A stretch of DNA of 12,529 bases from Methanobacteriota archaeon. GTDB taxonomy: Archaea > Thermoplasmatota > Thermoplasmata > RBG-16-68-12. The first letter of the stretch is position 1. Every line of letters starts with the position of its first letter. Shown here one piece after another: positions 1 through 5,872 of the stretch. The stretch is from NCBI GenBank assembly GCA_005878635.1, contig VBLS01000027.1:1-12529 (forward strand), given 5' to 3'. Under the pieces are notes generated by a model that did not search any database, was not told the origin of the DNA, and was given only the letters and a program-made list of their open reading frames with translations. Made by a program: the position numbers and the translations under genes.

Positions 1-2
1 GA

Positions 3-1067
3 ATGGAGCGGGCCGTCATCCTCTGCGACGGTTATTTTGGACAGAACACGGGGAAGACGGCGAACGGTCTCGTCCGATATTCGAAGCGGTACACGATCGT
101 CGGCGTGATCGACCACACGAAGGCCGGACGCGATGCGGGAGAGGTCCTCGACGGGAAGGCGAACGGCATCCCGATCGTCGCGGACCTGAAGGAAGCGATC
201 GAGCGAGGCGAGCCGGACACGCTCATCGTCGGCGTCGCCACGTTCGGCGGCTATATTCCGCAGGAATACCGACCGATCCTGCGCGAGGCCATCGAGCGCG
301 GACTGAACCTCGTCGCCGGACTCCATGAGTTCCTCACGGAAGACCCGGAGTTCGTGAAGCTCGCGGAGGCGCACGGGGTCCGCCTCTTCGACGCGCGAAA
401 ACCGCGCCCCATCCGGGACTCGAAGCAGTTCAGCGACCTGACGAGGAAGCTGCCTTGCCTTCGGATCCCGGTCCTCGGGACGGACGGGGCCATCGGGAAG
501 CGGACCACGGCCCTCCTCCTGGCGGATGCCCTGACCGCCGCAGGAATCCCCGCGACCTTCGTGGCCACCGGGCAGACGGGTCTGATTCAAGGCTCGACCT
601 ACGGCGTGCCGCTCGACGCGATCAAGGGCGATTTCATGGTCGGCGAACTGGAATCGGAGATCGTTCGGGCGTACGAGGAGACGAAGCCCAAGGCGATCAT
701 CGTCGAGGGACAAGGGAGCATCTCCCATCCTGCGTACGTGTGCGGTACCCGCGCGATCATCAACGCGGCGATGCCGTCGGGGATCGTCATGATGCATGCA
801 CCCGCCCGAAAGACCCGAAGCTTCCGTCGTGACGTCGTTGCCTGGCCGATGCCGACCGTGGAGGAGGAGATCGAATGGCTGCAATTCTACACGCGGACCG
901 CCGGGAAGGGCAAGGTGCTCGCCCTCGGCATTAACCACGAGAACATGACGAAGGACGAGGTGGAAGAGACCGTACGGACCTACGAGGCCCGGTATGGACT
1001 CCCCACGGCCGACCCTCTGTGGCACGGTTGCGGGAAGTTCGTCGCACGAATCCAGGGGATGCTGTGA
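3..1067 (+). CDS. DUF1611 family P-loop protein (DgcN-like)
   Basis: A 354-residue protein matching the DUF1611 family in layout. A Rossmann-like N-terminal half (about 1-140) contains the family's opening VILCDGYF, a KTANGLVRY stretch and the AGLHEFL segment near 105-111. A C-terminal P-loop NTPase-like half starts at GTDGAIGKRT (159-168, Lys166), followed by FVATGQTGLIQG (186-197) and VEGQGSISHPAY (234-245). A bacterial member, DgcN, is known as a D-glutamate N-acetyltransferase, but that activity should not be carried over to this archaeal protein without tests. The ATG at base 3 fits the usual family N-terminus, though the window edge hides any upstream ribosome site and an earlier start cannot be excluded. 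Its stop overlaps the start of the coenzyme A gene by four bases (GTGA), so the two are probably co-transcribed and translationally coupled. Confidence 0.85.
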   Translation: MERAVILCDGYFGQNTGKTANGLVRYSKRYTIVGVIDHTKAGRDAGEVLDGKANGIPIVADLKEAIERGEPDTLIVGVATFGGYIPQEYRPILREAIERGLNLVAGLHEFLTEDPEFVKLAEAHGVRLFDARKPRPIRDSKQFSDLTRKLPCLRIPVLGTDGAIGKRTTALLLADALTAAGIPATFVATGQTGLIQGSTYGVPLDAIKGDFMVGELESEIVRAYEETKPKAIIVEGQGSISHPAYVCGTRAIINAAMPSGIVMMHAPARKTRSFRRDVVAWPMPTVEEEIEWLQFYTRTAGKGKVLALGINHENMTKDEVEETVRTYEARYGLPTADPLWHGCGKFVARIQGML

Positions 1068-1870
1068 AGATCCCCAAGTCCCATCCTCGCTACACTTCCC
1101 TCATGCTCCGCGAGAAGCTCGTGAAGGGATGGCGGGAGGGCATCGTCGTCCCGGAGGGATTGATCGCCCACGGTCGCGGGGAAGCTTTCGATTATGTACT
1201 CGGGGAGACGACGTCGGCTCCCGCGCTTGTCGCCGAACGCGCGGCGGCGGCCTTCCTCCTGCGGGCCCGACGGCCGGTGATCTCGGTCAATGGGAACGTG
1301 GCCGCTCTCGCAGCGAGACAAGTCGTCCGCTTCGCGAAGACCGTTTCCGCGGGGATCGAGGTGAACCTGTTCCACCGAACCGACACGCGGATGCGCCGAA
1401 TCGTCCGGACCCTTCGCGCGGCGGGGGCGACCCACGTCCTCGGGCTTCATCCGAATGCCCGCATCCCGAGATTGGAATCCCGACGTGCCTTGTCTAGCCG
1501 GGAGGGCATTTTCGGGGCCGACGTCGTCGTCGTGCCGCTCGAGGACGGAGATCGGACGGAAGCGCTCGTGCGCATGGGAAAGACGGTGATCAGCGTCGAC
1601 CTGAACCCCCTCTCTCGTACGTCCCAGCGGGCCACGATCCCGGTTGTCGACGAGTTGACGCGAGCCCTGCCCAACATGGAACGGTTCGCGAGGGACCTGC
1701 GGAGCGATCCCGACGAGATCGGACGGCTCATGAAGTCCTATCGAAAATCAGAAAACATGAAGGCCCTCTTTGCATTCTTGGACTGGCGACTGAGGGGCCT
1801 GCGCGAGGGTCCCAAGGTTGTGCGAGGGACGCCACGACGGCCGCGCCGAATCCGCTCTCCAGGGGACTAA
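1064..1870 (+). CDS. 4-phosphopantoate--beta-alanine ligase (archaeal phosphopantothenate synthetase)
   Basis: This 268-residue cytosolic enzyme should join 4-phosphopantoate and beta-alanine using ATP to give 4'-phosphopantothenate, the archaeal route to coenzyme A. Family signatures visible are VPEGLIAHGRGEAFDYVLGE (29-48), NGNVAAL (76-82), NLFHRTDT (101-108), VPLEDGDRTEALV (157-169) and DLNPLSRTSQRATIPVVDE (179-197). I start it at GTG 1064, which gives the usual N-terminus (KIPKSHPRY) and a GTGA overlap with the DUF1611 stop; the open frame runs on to an ATG at 1019, but those 15 residues lie inside the upstream gene and do not resemble the family. AGGGGAT just upstream is a plausible ribosome site. 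The last ~20 residues are very basic and look like a lineage-specific tail. The partner pantoate kinase is not in the window. Confidence 0.93.
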   Translation: MKIPKSHPRYTSLMLREKLVKGWREGIVVPEGLIAHGRGEAFDYVLGETTSAPALVAERAAAAFLLRARRPVISVNGNVAALAARQVVRFAKTVSAGIEVNLFHRTDTRMRRIVRTLRAAGATHVLGLHPNARIPRLESRRALSSREGIFGADVVVVPLEDGDRTEALVRMGKTVISVDLNPLSRTSQRATIPVVDELTRALPNMERFARDLRSDPDEIGRLMKSYRKSENMKALFAFLDWRLRGLREGPKVVRGTPRRPRRIRSPGD

Positions 1871-1896
1871 GGAGCCTGCGCGCGAAGCGAACACGT

Positions 1897-2544
1897 GTGA
1901 TCCTCTTCGTCATCCTCGTGGGGATCCTTGCGGTGCTCGCCGCCTTGCGGACGGACCTCGTCCGTATCGGCCCGTCGTCGGTGACGTTGCCCGAGCCGGC
2001 TCTCCGGCTCAGCGTGACTTGGTACCGACTGGGCGACATCGACCCCGAACACGACTACTACAGGTTCTGGATCCACGTGCAAAACCGGGTGGACTCCGAT
2101 TCGATCGTCCCCTACGCAATCGTGGTGAACATCTCCGCGCGCGAAGGGGAGACTCTGGGCGGTTGGTTGCCGATGGCAGGAGATCACGACCGGACGCAGA
2201 GGGTGCAATGGCCTCTCGATGACTCCTCCACGGTGCTAAGCCTGGACCTCCCCGCGGGCTACGTGAACCGGGCCGACGGGACCGCGTACTTGATGTGGAA
2301 CGTGCAGGGGGAACGAGGACTGTCAAGCCAGGCCATTTTCCGGGATGGTGCCGATTTCCTGGTCGATTCCGTTCGATTCCCCGAAAATGCGACGATTGAA
2401 GCCCATGTCTCCGTCCTCCTGACCTGGTACTACACGAACCCGTTCCAGGCCTATCCGGTGGCCTCCCAAACCGGCACGGCGACATGCCGTTACGTCCCCG
2501 ATCCGGGCTCCGAAGGTTCGAGGCCGTACTCGGCCTGCGAATGA
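1897..2544 (+). CDS. Unrecognised membrane-anchored, probably extracellular protein
   Basis: A 215-residue protein of no family I recognise. It opens with one hydrophobic segment (about 1-17, ILFVILVGILAVLAAL), best read as a signal anchor, then a long stretch rich in beta-formers and aromatic residues (LSVTWYRLG, YYRFWIHVQN, VSVLLTWYYTNPF), suggesting one or two extracellular beta-sandwich domains. NIS and NAT sequons are present. The only two cysteines (near 203 and 214) sit at the C-terminus and could form a disulfide. It follows the phosphopantothenate synthetase after 26 bases on the same strand with no separate promoter that I can see. The start is uncertain: GTG 1897 is the first usable codon, but the AAGGAG motif at 1868-1873 is more than 20 bases away. 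The in-frame codons before it would encode a basic stretch (SLRAKRTR) that would suit a membrane anchor, yet no normal start codon precedes them. Confidence 0.7.
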   Translation: MILFVILVGILAVLAALRTDLVRIGPSSVTLPEPALRLSVTWYRLGDIDPEHDYYRFWIHVQNRVDSDSIVPYAIVVNISAREGETLGGWLPMAGDHDRTQRVQWPLDDSSTVLSLDLPAGYVNRADGTAYLMWNVQGERGLSSQAIFRDGADFLVDSVRFPENATIEAHVSVLLTWYYTNPFQAYPVASQTGTATCRYVPDPGSEGSRPYSACE

Positions 2545-2556
2545 CGGTCTGGGACC

Positions 2557-3120
2557 TCAAGCGTTCCAGTGGCCGGCCTTCCACTTGATCGAGCAACCCA
2601 TGGGGGGCATGAAGGTGGTTGAAGGGTCCTTGTGCGCCGTGAGCGCGTTGAGGACGTCCCGCATGACGTGCTGGCGGACGCCATTCGGGTCCTTGGAGTC
2701 GTCCAGCTTGCCGCGGTACCGAAGCTTTCGTGCCGCATCGAACACGAAAAAGTCCGGAGTGCAAACGGCTCCGTAGGCCTCCGCGGACTTCTGCGACTCA
2801 TCGCGCAAATAGGGGAAATTGTAACCCTTCCGCTTCGATCGCTCGACCATGTGGGCGAAGTCGTCCTCAGGGTAGCTCGCCTCGTCATTCGCGTTGATCA
2901 TCACGAACTGGACGCCTTTTGCCGCGAAATCTTTCTGGACCGCAATCGTGCGATCCTCCCACGCCTGCACATAGGGGCAGTGGTTGCACCAGAAGGCGAC
3001 CACGAGGACCGGCTTGTCCTTGAACGAGGCGAGTGAATAGGTCTTGCCGTCGACCGCGGGCAGAGAGAAGTCCGGAGCGGCCGAACCGATCGGGAGTCCT
3101 TCGTACTTCATGAGCTCCAT
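2557..3120 (-). CDS. Thioredoxin-fold protein, AhpC/TSA-like (WCNHCP active site)
   Basis: A 187-residue thiol-disulfide protein of the small AhpC/TSA-like thioredoxin family. The N-terminus has the GSAAPDFSLPAVDGK entry strand, then the redox motif WCNHCPY (44-50, Cys45 and Cys48), and the cis-proline loop VCTPDFFVFD (119-128, Pro122). The C-terminal GCSIKWK (175-181) is a hallmark of this subfamily and adds a further cysteine. Its likely role is reduction of peroxide or protein disulfides in the cytosol; there is no signal peptide. I take the first ATG (3118-3120) because GGTGATC (3129-3123 on the minus strand) gives good Shine-Dalgarno spacing for it, while the ATG three codons later would be too far away. 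It converges on the membrane-anchored protein with a 12-base gap and diverges from the next gene, so it is monocistronic. Confidence 0.9.
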   Translation of the reverse strand: MELMKYEGLPIGSAAPDFSLPAVDGKTYSLASFKDKPVLVVAFWCNHCPYVQAWEDRTIAVQKDFAAKGVQFVMINANDEASYPEDDFAHMVERSKRKGYNFPYLRDESQKSAEAYGAVCTPDFFVFDAARKLRYRGKLDDSKDPNGVRQHVMRDVLNALTAHKDPSTTFMPPMGCSIKWKAGHWNA

Positions 3121-3122
3121 GG

Positions 3123-3129
3123 GATCACC
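3123..3129 (-). promoter_or_regulatory. Shine-Dalgarno site GGTGATC before the thioredoxin-fold gene
   Basis: GGTGATC matches the complement of the archaeal 16S rRNA tail (GATCACC) and ends two bases before ATG 3120. It decides between two in-frame ATG codons in favour of the first. Confidence 0.6.
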
Positions 3130-3149
3130 AGGTTCGCCTATTCAAGCGG

Positions 3150-3164
3150 CCGTAATAGGCTTTC
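3150..3164 (-). promoter_or_regulatory. Archaeal BRE/TATA-like promoter of the thioredoxin-fold gene
   Basis: On the minus strand this reads GAAAGCCTATTACGG, an A-rich BRE-like element followed by a TATA-like core in GC-rich surroundings. Its centre lies about 27 bases before position 3128, so transcription would begin just ahead of the GGTGATC ribosome site and give a very short leader. The same GAAAGCCT string begins the promoter of the Sua5 gene. Confidence 0.45.
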
Positions 3165-3176
3165 GCCTGACCAACC

Positions 3177-3190
3177 AAAGGCTTTTGGCG
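3177..3190 (+). promoter_or_regulatory. BRE/TATA-like promoter of the 119-residue protein gene
   Basis: AAAGGCTTTTGGCG has its T-rich core centred near 3184, exactly 27 bases before GTG 3211, with no ribosome site between. This points to a leaderless mRNA starting at that GTG. The core is weaker than the others in the window. Confidence 0.4.
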
Positions 3191-3210
3191 TCCTCGCTCG
3201 CTTCAATTTC

Positions 3211-3570
3211 GTGGGCCGGAGCCTCGCGGACTTCATGCTCCCCGGTCGGAACAAGGAATGGGTCTTGGCCGTGGCGAGCGGAGTCGCATCGGAGCTGGGG
3301 ATGAAGGTCGAGATGACGTCGATGATCCAGCTCAAGGCGCGTCGAGGAAGCATCTGGTGGACGGGGACGCGGAACTTCGTCGTGACGGCCCAAGATGTGC
3401 TCGGTGGCGCTTCGGTGCACATCGAGGCATGGGCCGGGGGCCTTGCCGAATTCAGCGCGGACCCATCCGGAATCTTTGGCTTGATCCCGCGTCGCGATGC
3501 TTGGCGCGTCGCCTCCACGCTCGCGTCGCGGCTAGGCGTGATTCCCGAACAGGTGTTTCGCCATTCTTGA
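3211..3570 (+). CDS. Unrecognised 119-residue protein
   Basis: A small protein I cannot assign to a family. It has no signal peptide, cysteine or clear membrane segment. An N-terminal helix is likely (KEWVLAVASGVASELGMKV, about 15-33), followed by beta-rich sequence with alternating hydrophobics (SMIQLKARRGSIWWTGTRNF, VHIEAWAGG), a glycine/proline-rich turn region and a C-terminal amphipathic helix (RDAWRVASTLASRLGV). This looks like a compact alpha/beta domain. I start it at GTG 3211, since the promoter-like box at 3177-3190 places transcription there; ATG 3235 is the alternative and would remove eight residues. It is divergent from the thioredoxin-fold gene and ends 50 bases before CTP synthase, which has its own promoter. 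Coding reality rests on GC-rich codon use, a plausible fold pattern and fit into the gap between neighbours. Confidence 0.65.
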   Translation: MGRSLADFMLPGRNKEWVLAVASGVASELGMKVEMTSMIQLKARRGSIWWTGTRNFVVTAQDVLGGASVHIEAWAGGLAEFSADPSGIFGLIPRRDAWRVASTLASRLGVIPEQVFRHS

Positions 3571-3574
3571 ACAC

Positions 3575-3585
3575 AAACTTTATCA
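3575..3585 (+). promoter_or_regulatory. TATA box of the CTP synthase gene
   Basis: AAACTTTATCA is the most AT-rich element in the neighbourhood. Transcription would be expected near 3608, leaving a leader of about 13 bases that contains GTGAT (3611-3615), complementary to the 16S tail. CTP synthase therefore probably has a short leader rather than none. Confidence 0.55.
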
Positions 3586-3620
3586 TCGACCCGCCGGATG
3601 GACCAATCCCGTGATTTGAC

Positions 3621-5207
3621 GTGAAATATGTCATCGTCACGGGTGGCGTTTTGTCGGGCCTCGGGAAGGGAATCAGCACCTCTTCCATCGGCGTCCTCCT
3701 GAAGTCGAAGGGTTTGAAGATCTGTCCGGTCAAGATCGATCCCTACCTGAACATCGACGCGGGGACGATGAATCCGTACCAGCACGGCGAGGTGTTCGTC
3801 CTCGACGACGGCTCGGAGGTCGACCTGGACCTCGGCAACTACGAGCGGTTCCTCGATGTGAACCTCACCGGGGACCACAACATCACGACCGGGAAGGTCT
3901 ACCGGTCCGTCATCGAGAAGGAACGCCGCGGCGACTATCTCGGCAAGACGGTCCAGATCATCCCCCACATCACGGACGAGATCAAGGCGCTGCTCCGGGA
4001 GGTGGGGGAGAAGGAACACGCCGACGTCGTCCTCGTCGAAGTCGGTGGGACCGTCGGCGACATCGAAGGAATGCCCTTCCTCGAAGCGGTCCGCCAGCTC
4101 GGGCAGGAGGAGGGGAAGGAGAACATCCTGTTCGTCCACACGACCCTCGTCCCCGTGATGGGGGCGGTCGGCGAGCAGAAGACGAAGCCGACGCAGCAGA
4201 GCGTACGGGAACTCCGGGCCGCCGGGATCCAGCCGAACGTGATCATCGCCCGCGGCGAGCATTCCCTGGAGCCCGAGATCAAGAAGAAGATCGCATTCTT
4301 TTCCGACGTCCCGGTGGAGGGCGTCATCAGCGCGCCGGACGCGTCGACGATCTACGACGTGCCGCTCCTCTTCGACGGGCAGGGCCTCACCGAGTACGCG
4401 ATGAAGACCCTCGGCCTGCGCGCGAAATCCGAGGACATGCGGGAATGGAAGGCCTTCCTCGAGGACCTGAAGAGCCCGAAGAAGGAAGTCACGATCGCGC
4501 TGGTGGGCAAGTACACCCATCTGAAGGATTCGTACATCAGTCACATCGAGGCGTTCCATCACGCGAGTGCCGCCGCGCGCGTGCATGTGAAGTTGAAGTG
4601 GGTCGAGTCCGTCGATCTCGAGAAACAGGGCACGAAACCCCTCGAGGACGCCGACGGCATCCTGGTCCCGGGAGGGTTCGGGGACCGCGGGATCGAGGGG
4701 AAAATCGCGGCGACCCGCTTCGCAGCCGAGAACGAGGTCCCGTTCCAAGGCGTGTGCCTCGGATTCCAGCTGGCCACGATCGGATTCGCGCGGGCGGCCC
4801 TGGGCCTGAAAGGCGCGAACAGTTCCGAGTTCGATCCGAAGACCCCGCATCCGGTCGTCGACCTCTTGCCGGAGCAGCACGCGGTCAAGGGAATGGGCGC
4901 GACGATGCGCCTCGGGGCCCATCCGATTGCGTTGGACCCGAAGTCGGCGACGGCCAAGATGTACGGAGCGACGACGATCCACGAGCGACATCGGCACCGT
5001 TATGAGATCAATCCCGCGTACATCGCGAAACTCGAGGACGCGGGCCTCCGGTTCGTCGGGCGCTCGGACGAAGGTCGACGCATGGAGGTGTTGGAGCTGA
5101 AGGGACATCCGTACTTCGTCGCGTCCCAGTTCCACCCCGAGCTGCGATCCCGTCCGCTGCGGCCGTCTCCGATTCACCTCGGGCTCGTTCGCGCAGCCGC
5201 GCGTTAG
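3621..5207 (+). CDS. pyrG: CTP synthase (glutamine hydrolysing)
   Basis: Makes CTP from UTP, ATP and glutamine, the last step of de novo pyrimidine nucleotide synthesis. At 528 residues it is full length. The N-terminal synthetase domain opens with YVIVTGGVLSGLGKG (3-17, P-loop Lys16) and carries DPYLNIDAGTMNPYQHGEVF and the LVEVGGTVGDIE strand that binds nucleotide and metal. The class I glutamine amidotransferase domain starts near 290 (ALVGKYTHLKDSYIS), with the oxyanion-hole segment PGGFG (350-354), nucleophile Cys379 in GVCLGFQ, and His505/Glu507 in FHPEL completing the triad. The start GTG 3621 is forced: a stop lies three codons upstream in frame, and the family starts directly with this strand. 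The next gene downstream has its own promoter, so pyrG is probably a single unit. Confidence 0.98.
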   Translation: MKYVIVTGGVLSGLGKGISTSSIGVLLKSKGLKICPVKIDPYLNIDAGTMNPYQHGEVFVLDDGSEVDLDLGNYERFLDVNLTGDHNITTGKVYRSVIEKERRGDYLGKTVQIIPHITDEIKALLREVGEKEHADVVLVEVGGTVGDIEGMPFLEAVRQLGQEEGKENILFVHTTLVPVMGAVGEQKTKPTQQSVRELRAAGIQPNVIIARGEHSLEPEIKKKIAFFSDVPVEGVISAPDASTIYDVPLLFDGQGLTEYAMKTLGLRAKSEDMREWKAFLEDLKSPKKEVTIALVGKYTHLKDSYISHIEAFHHASAAARVHVKLKWVESVDLEKQGTKPLEDADGILVPGGFGDRGIEGKIAATRFAAENEVPFQGVCLGFQLATIGFARAALGLKGANSSEFDPKTPHPVVDLLPEQHAVKGMGATMRLGAHPIALDPKSATAKMYGATTIHERHRHRYEINPAYIAKLEDAGLRFVGRSDEGRRMEVLELKGHPYFVASQFHPELRSRPLRPSPIHLGLVRAAAR

Positions 5208-5212
5208 CCCCG

Positions 5213-5225
5213 CAACCTTTAAACC
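5213..5225 (+). promoter_or_regulatory. TATA box of the aIF2-beta gene
   Basis: CAACCTTTAAACC lies directly after the pyrG stop. The TTTAAA core is centred near 5220, 28 bases before GTG 5248, so the message is expected to start at or next to that codon. This is the basis for choosing GTG 5248 over TTG 5236. Confidence 0.65.
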
Positions 5226-5247
5226 GACCCGGCCATTGGACACCTCC

Positions 5248-5865
5248 GTGTCGTCCAATTATCAGGATCTCCTATCGAGAGCCAAGAAGGCCCTTCCGGC
5301 CGCGCTGAGCAGCGGCGAACGCTTTCAAGTCCCATCCCCCGACGTCGTCATCGAAGGCAAGACGACGATCCTCCGGAACTTCGAGGACATCGTCGGCGCC
5401 ATACGGCGGGATCCGGACATGGTCCTCACCTATCTCCTGCGGGAGCTCGGCACCGCGGGAGCCCTGGAGGGCCGCCGGGTCGTCTTCAAGAGCAAGGTCA
5501 CTCCCCAGCAAATCGAGGACCGGGTCAAGTCCTACGTGGAGGCGTACGTCCTCTGTCAGGAGTGCGGTCGGCCGGACACGCGGCTCGTCAAGGAAGGCCG
5601 GATCGCGATGCTCGAGTGTGATGCCTGCGGCGCGCGTCGGCCCGTGAAGGCCGTCAAGAAGGCGGCCAAGGTCGAGGAGGCGCCTCTCGTCGAGGGTAAG
5701 GTCTACGAGCTCATGATCCAGGATATCGGGAAGAAGGGCGACGGCATCGCCAAGCTCGACAAGTACGTGATCTACGTCCCCGGGACCGCGAAGGGGGCGA
5801 TTGTCAAGGTGTTCATCGAGAAGATCGCGGGAACGGTCGCATTCGGACGCGTGACGCGGGAGTAG
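5248..5865 (+). CDS. eif2b: Translation initiation factor aIF2 subunit beta with C-terminal TRAM domain
   Basis: Beta subunit of the heterotrimeric factor that brings initiator Met-tRNA to the small ribosomal subunit. The N-terminal helix YQDLLSRAKKAL is the part that contacts the gamma subunit in known aIF2. The central alpha/beta domain (about 29-95) includes TILRNFEDIVGAIRRDPDMVLTYLLRELG, cited here by its ends only: TILRNF and LLRELG. The zinc ribbon has CxxC pairs at Cys103/106 and Cys124/127. After a basic linker (KAVKKAAKV), residues ~147-205 form a TRAM domain (YELMIQDIGKKGDGIAKL, YVPGTAKGAIVKV), a small RNA-binding barrel also found in tRNA-modifying enzymes; plain aIF2-beta is about 60 residues shorter. 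I use GTG 5248 (205 residues, leaderless); TTG 5236 would add four residues but lies upstream of the expected transcript start. A protease-like gene follows after seven bases. Confidence 0.95.
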   Translation: MSSNYQDLLSRAKKALPAALSSGERFQVPSPDVVIEGKTTILRNFEDIVGAIRRDPDMVLTYLLRELGTAGALEGRRVVFKSKVTPQQIEDRVKSYVEAYVLCQECGRPDTRLVKEGRIAMLECDACGARRPVKAVKKAAKVEEAPLVEGKVYELMIQDIGKKGDGIAKLDKYVIYVPGTAKGAIVKVFIEKIAGTVAFGRVTRE

Positions 5866-5872
5866 GCCCCGG

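Noticed and set aside
994..1497. A 167-codon plus-strand frame overlapping the DUF1611 and phosphopantothenate synthetase genes
   Set aside because: Arg/Gly/Pro-rich out-of-frame translation lying inside two well-identified genes.
3598..3624. An eight-codon open frame (MDQSRDLT) whose TGA overlaps the GTG of pyrG
   Set aside because: It looks like a coupled leader peptide, but the TATA box at 3575-3585 puts the transcript start near 3608, downstream of its ATG. It would matter only if transcription started before 3598.
3138..5258. A 706-codon open frame on the minus strand opposite CTP synthase
   Set aside because: It is the antisense shadow of pyrG in GC-rich DNA: its composition is dominated by Arg, Asp, Leu and Val with no recognisable domain, and pyrG on the other strand is certain.
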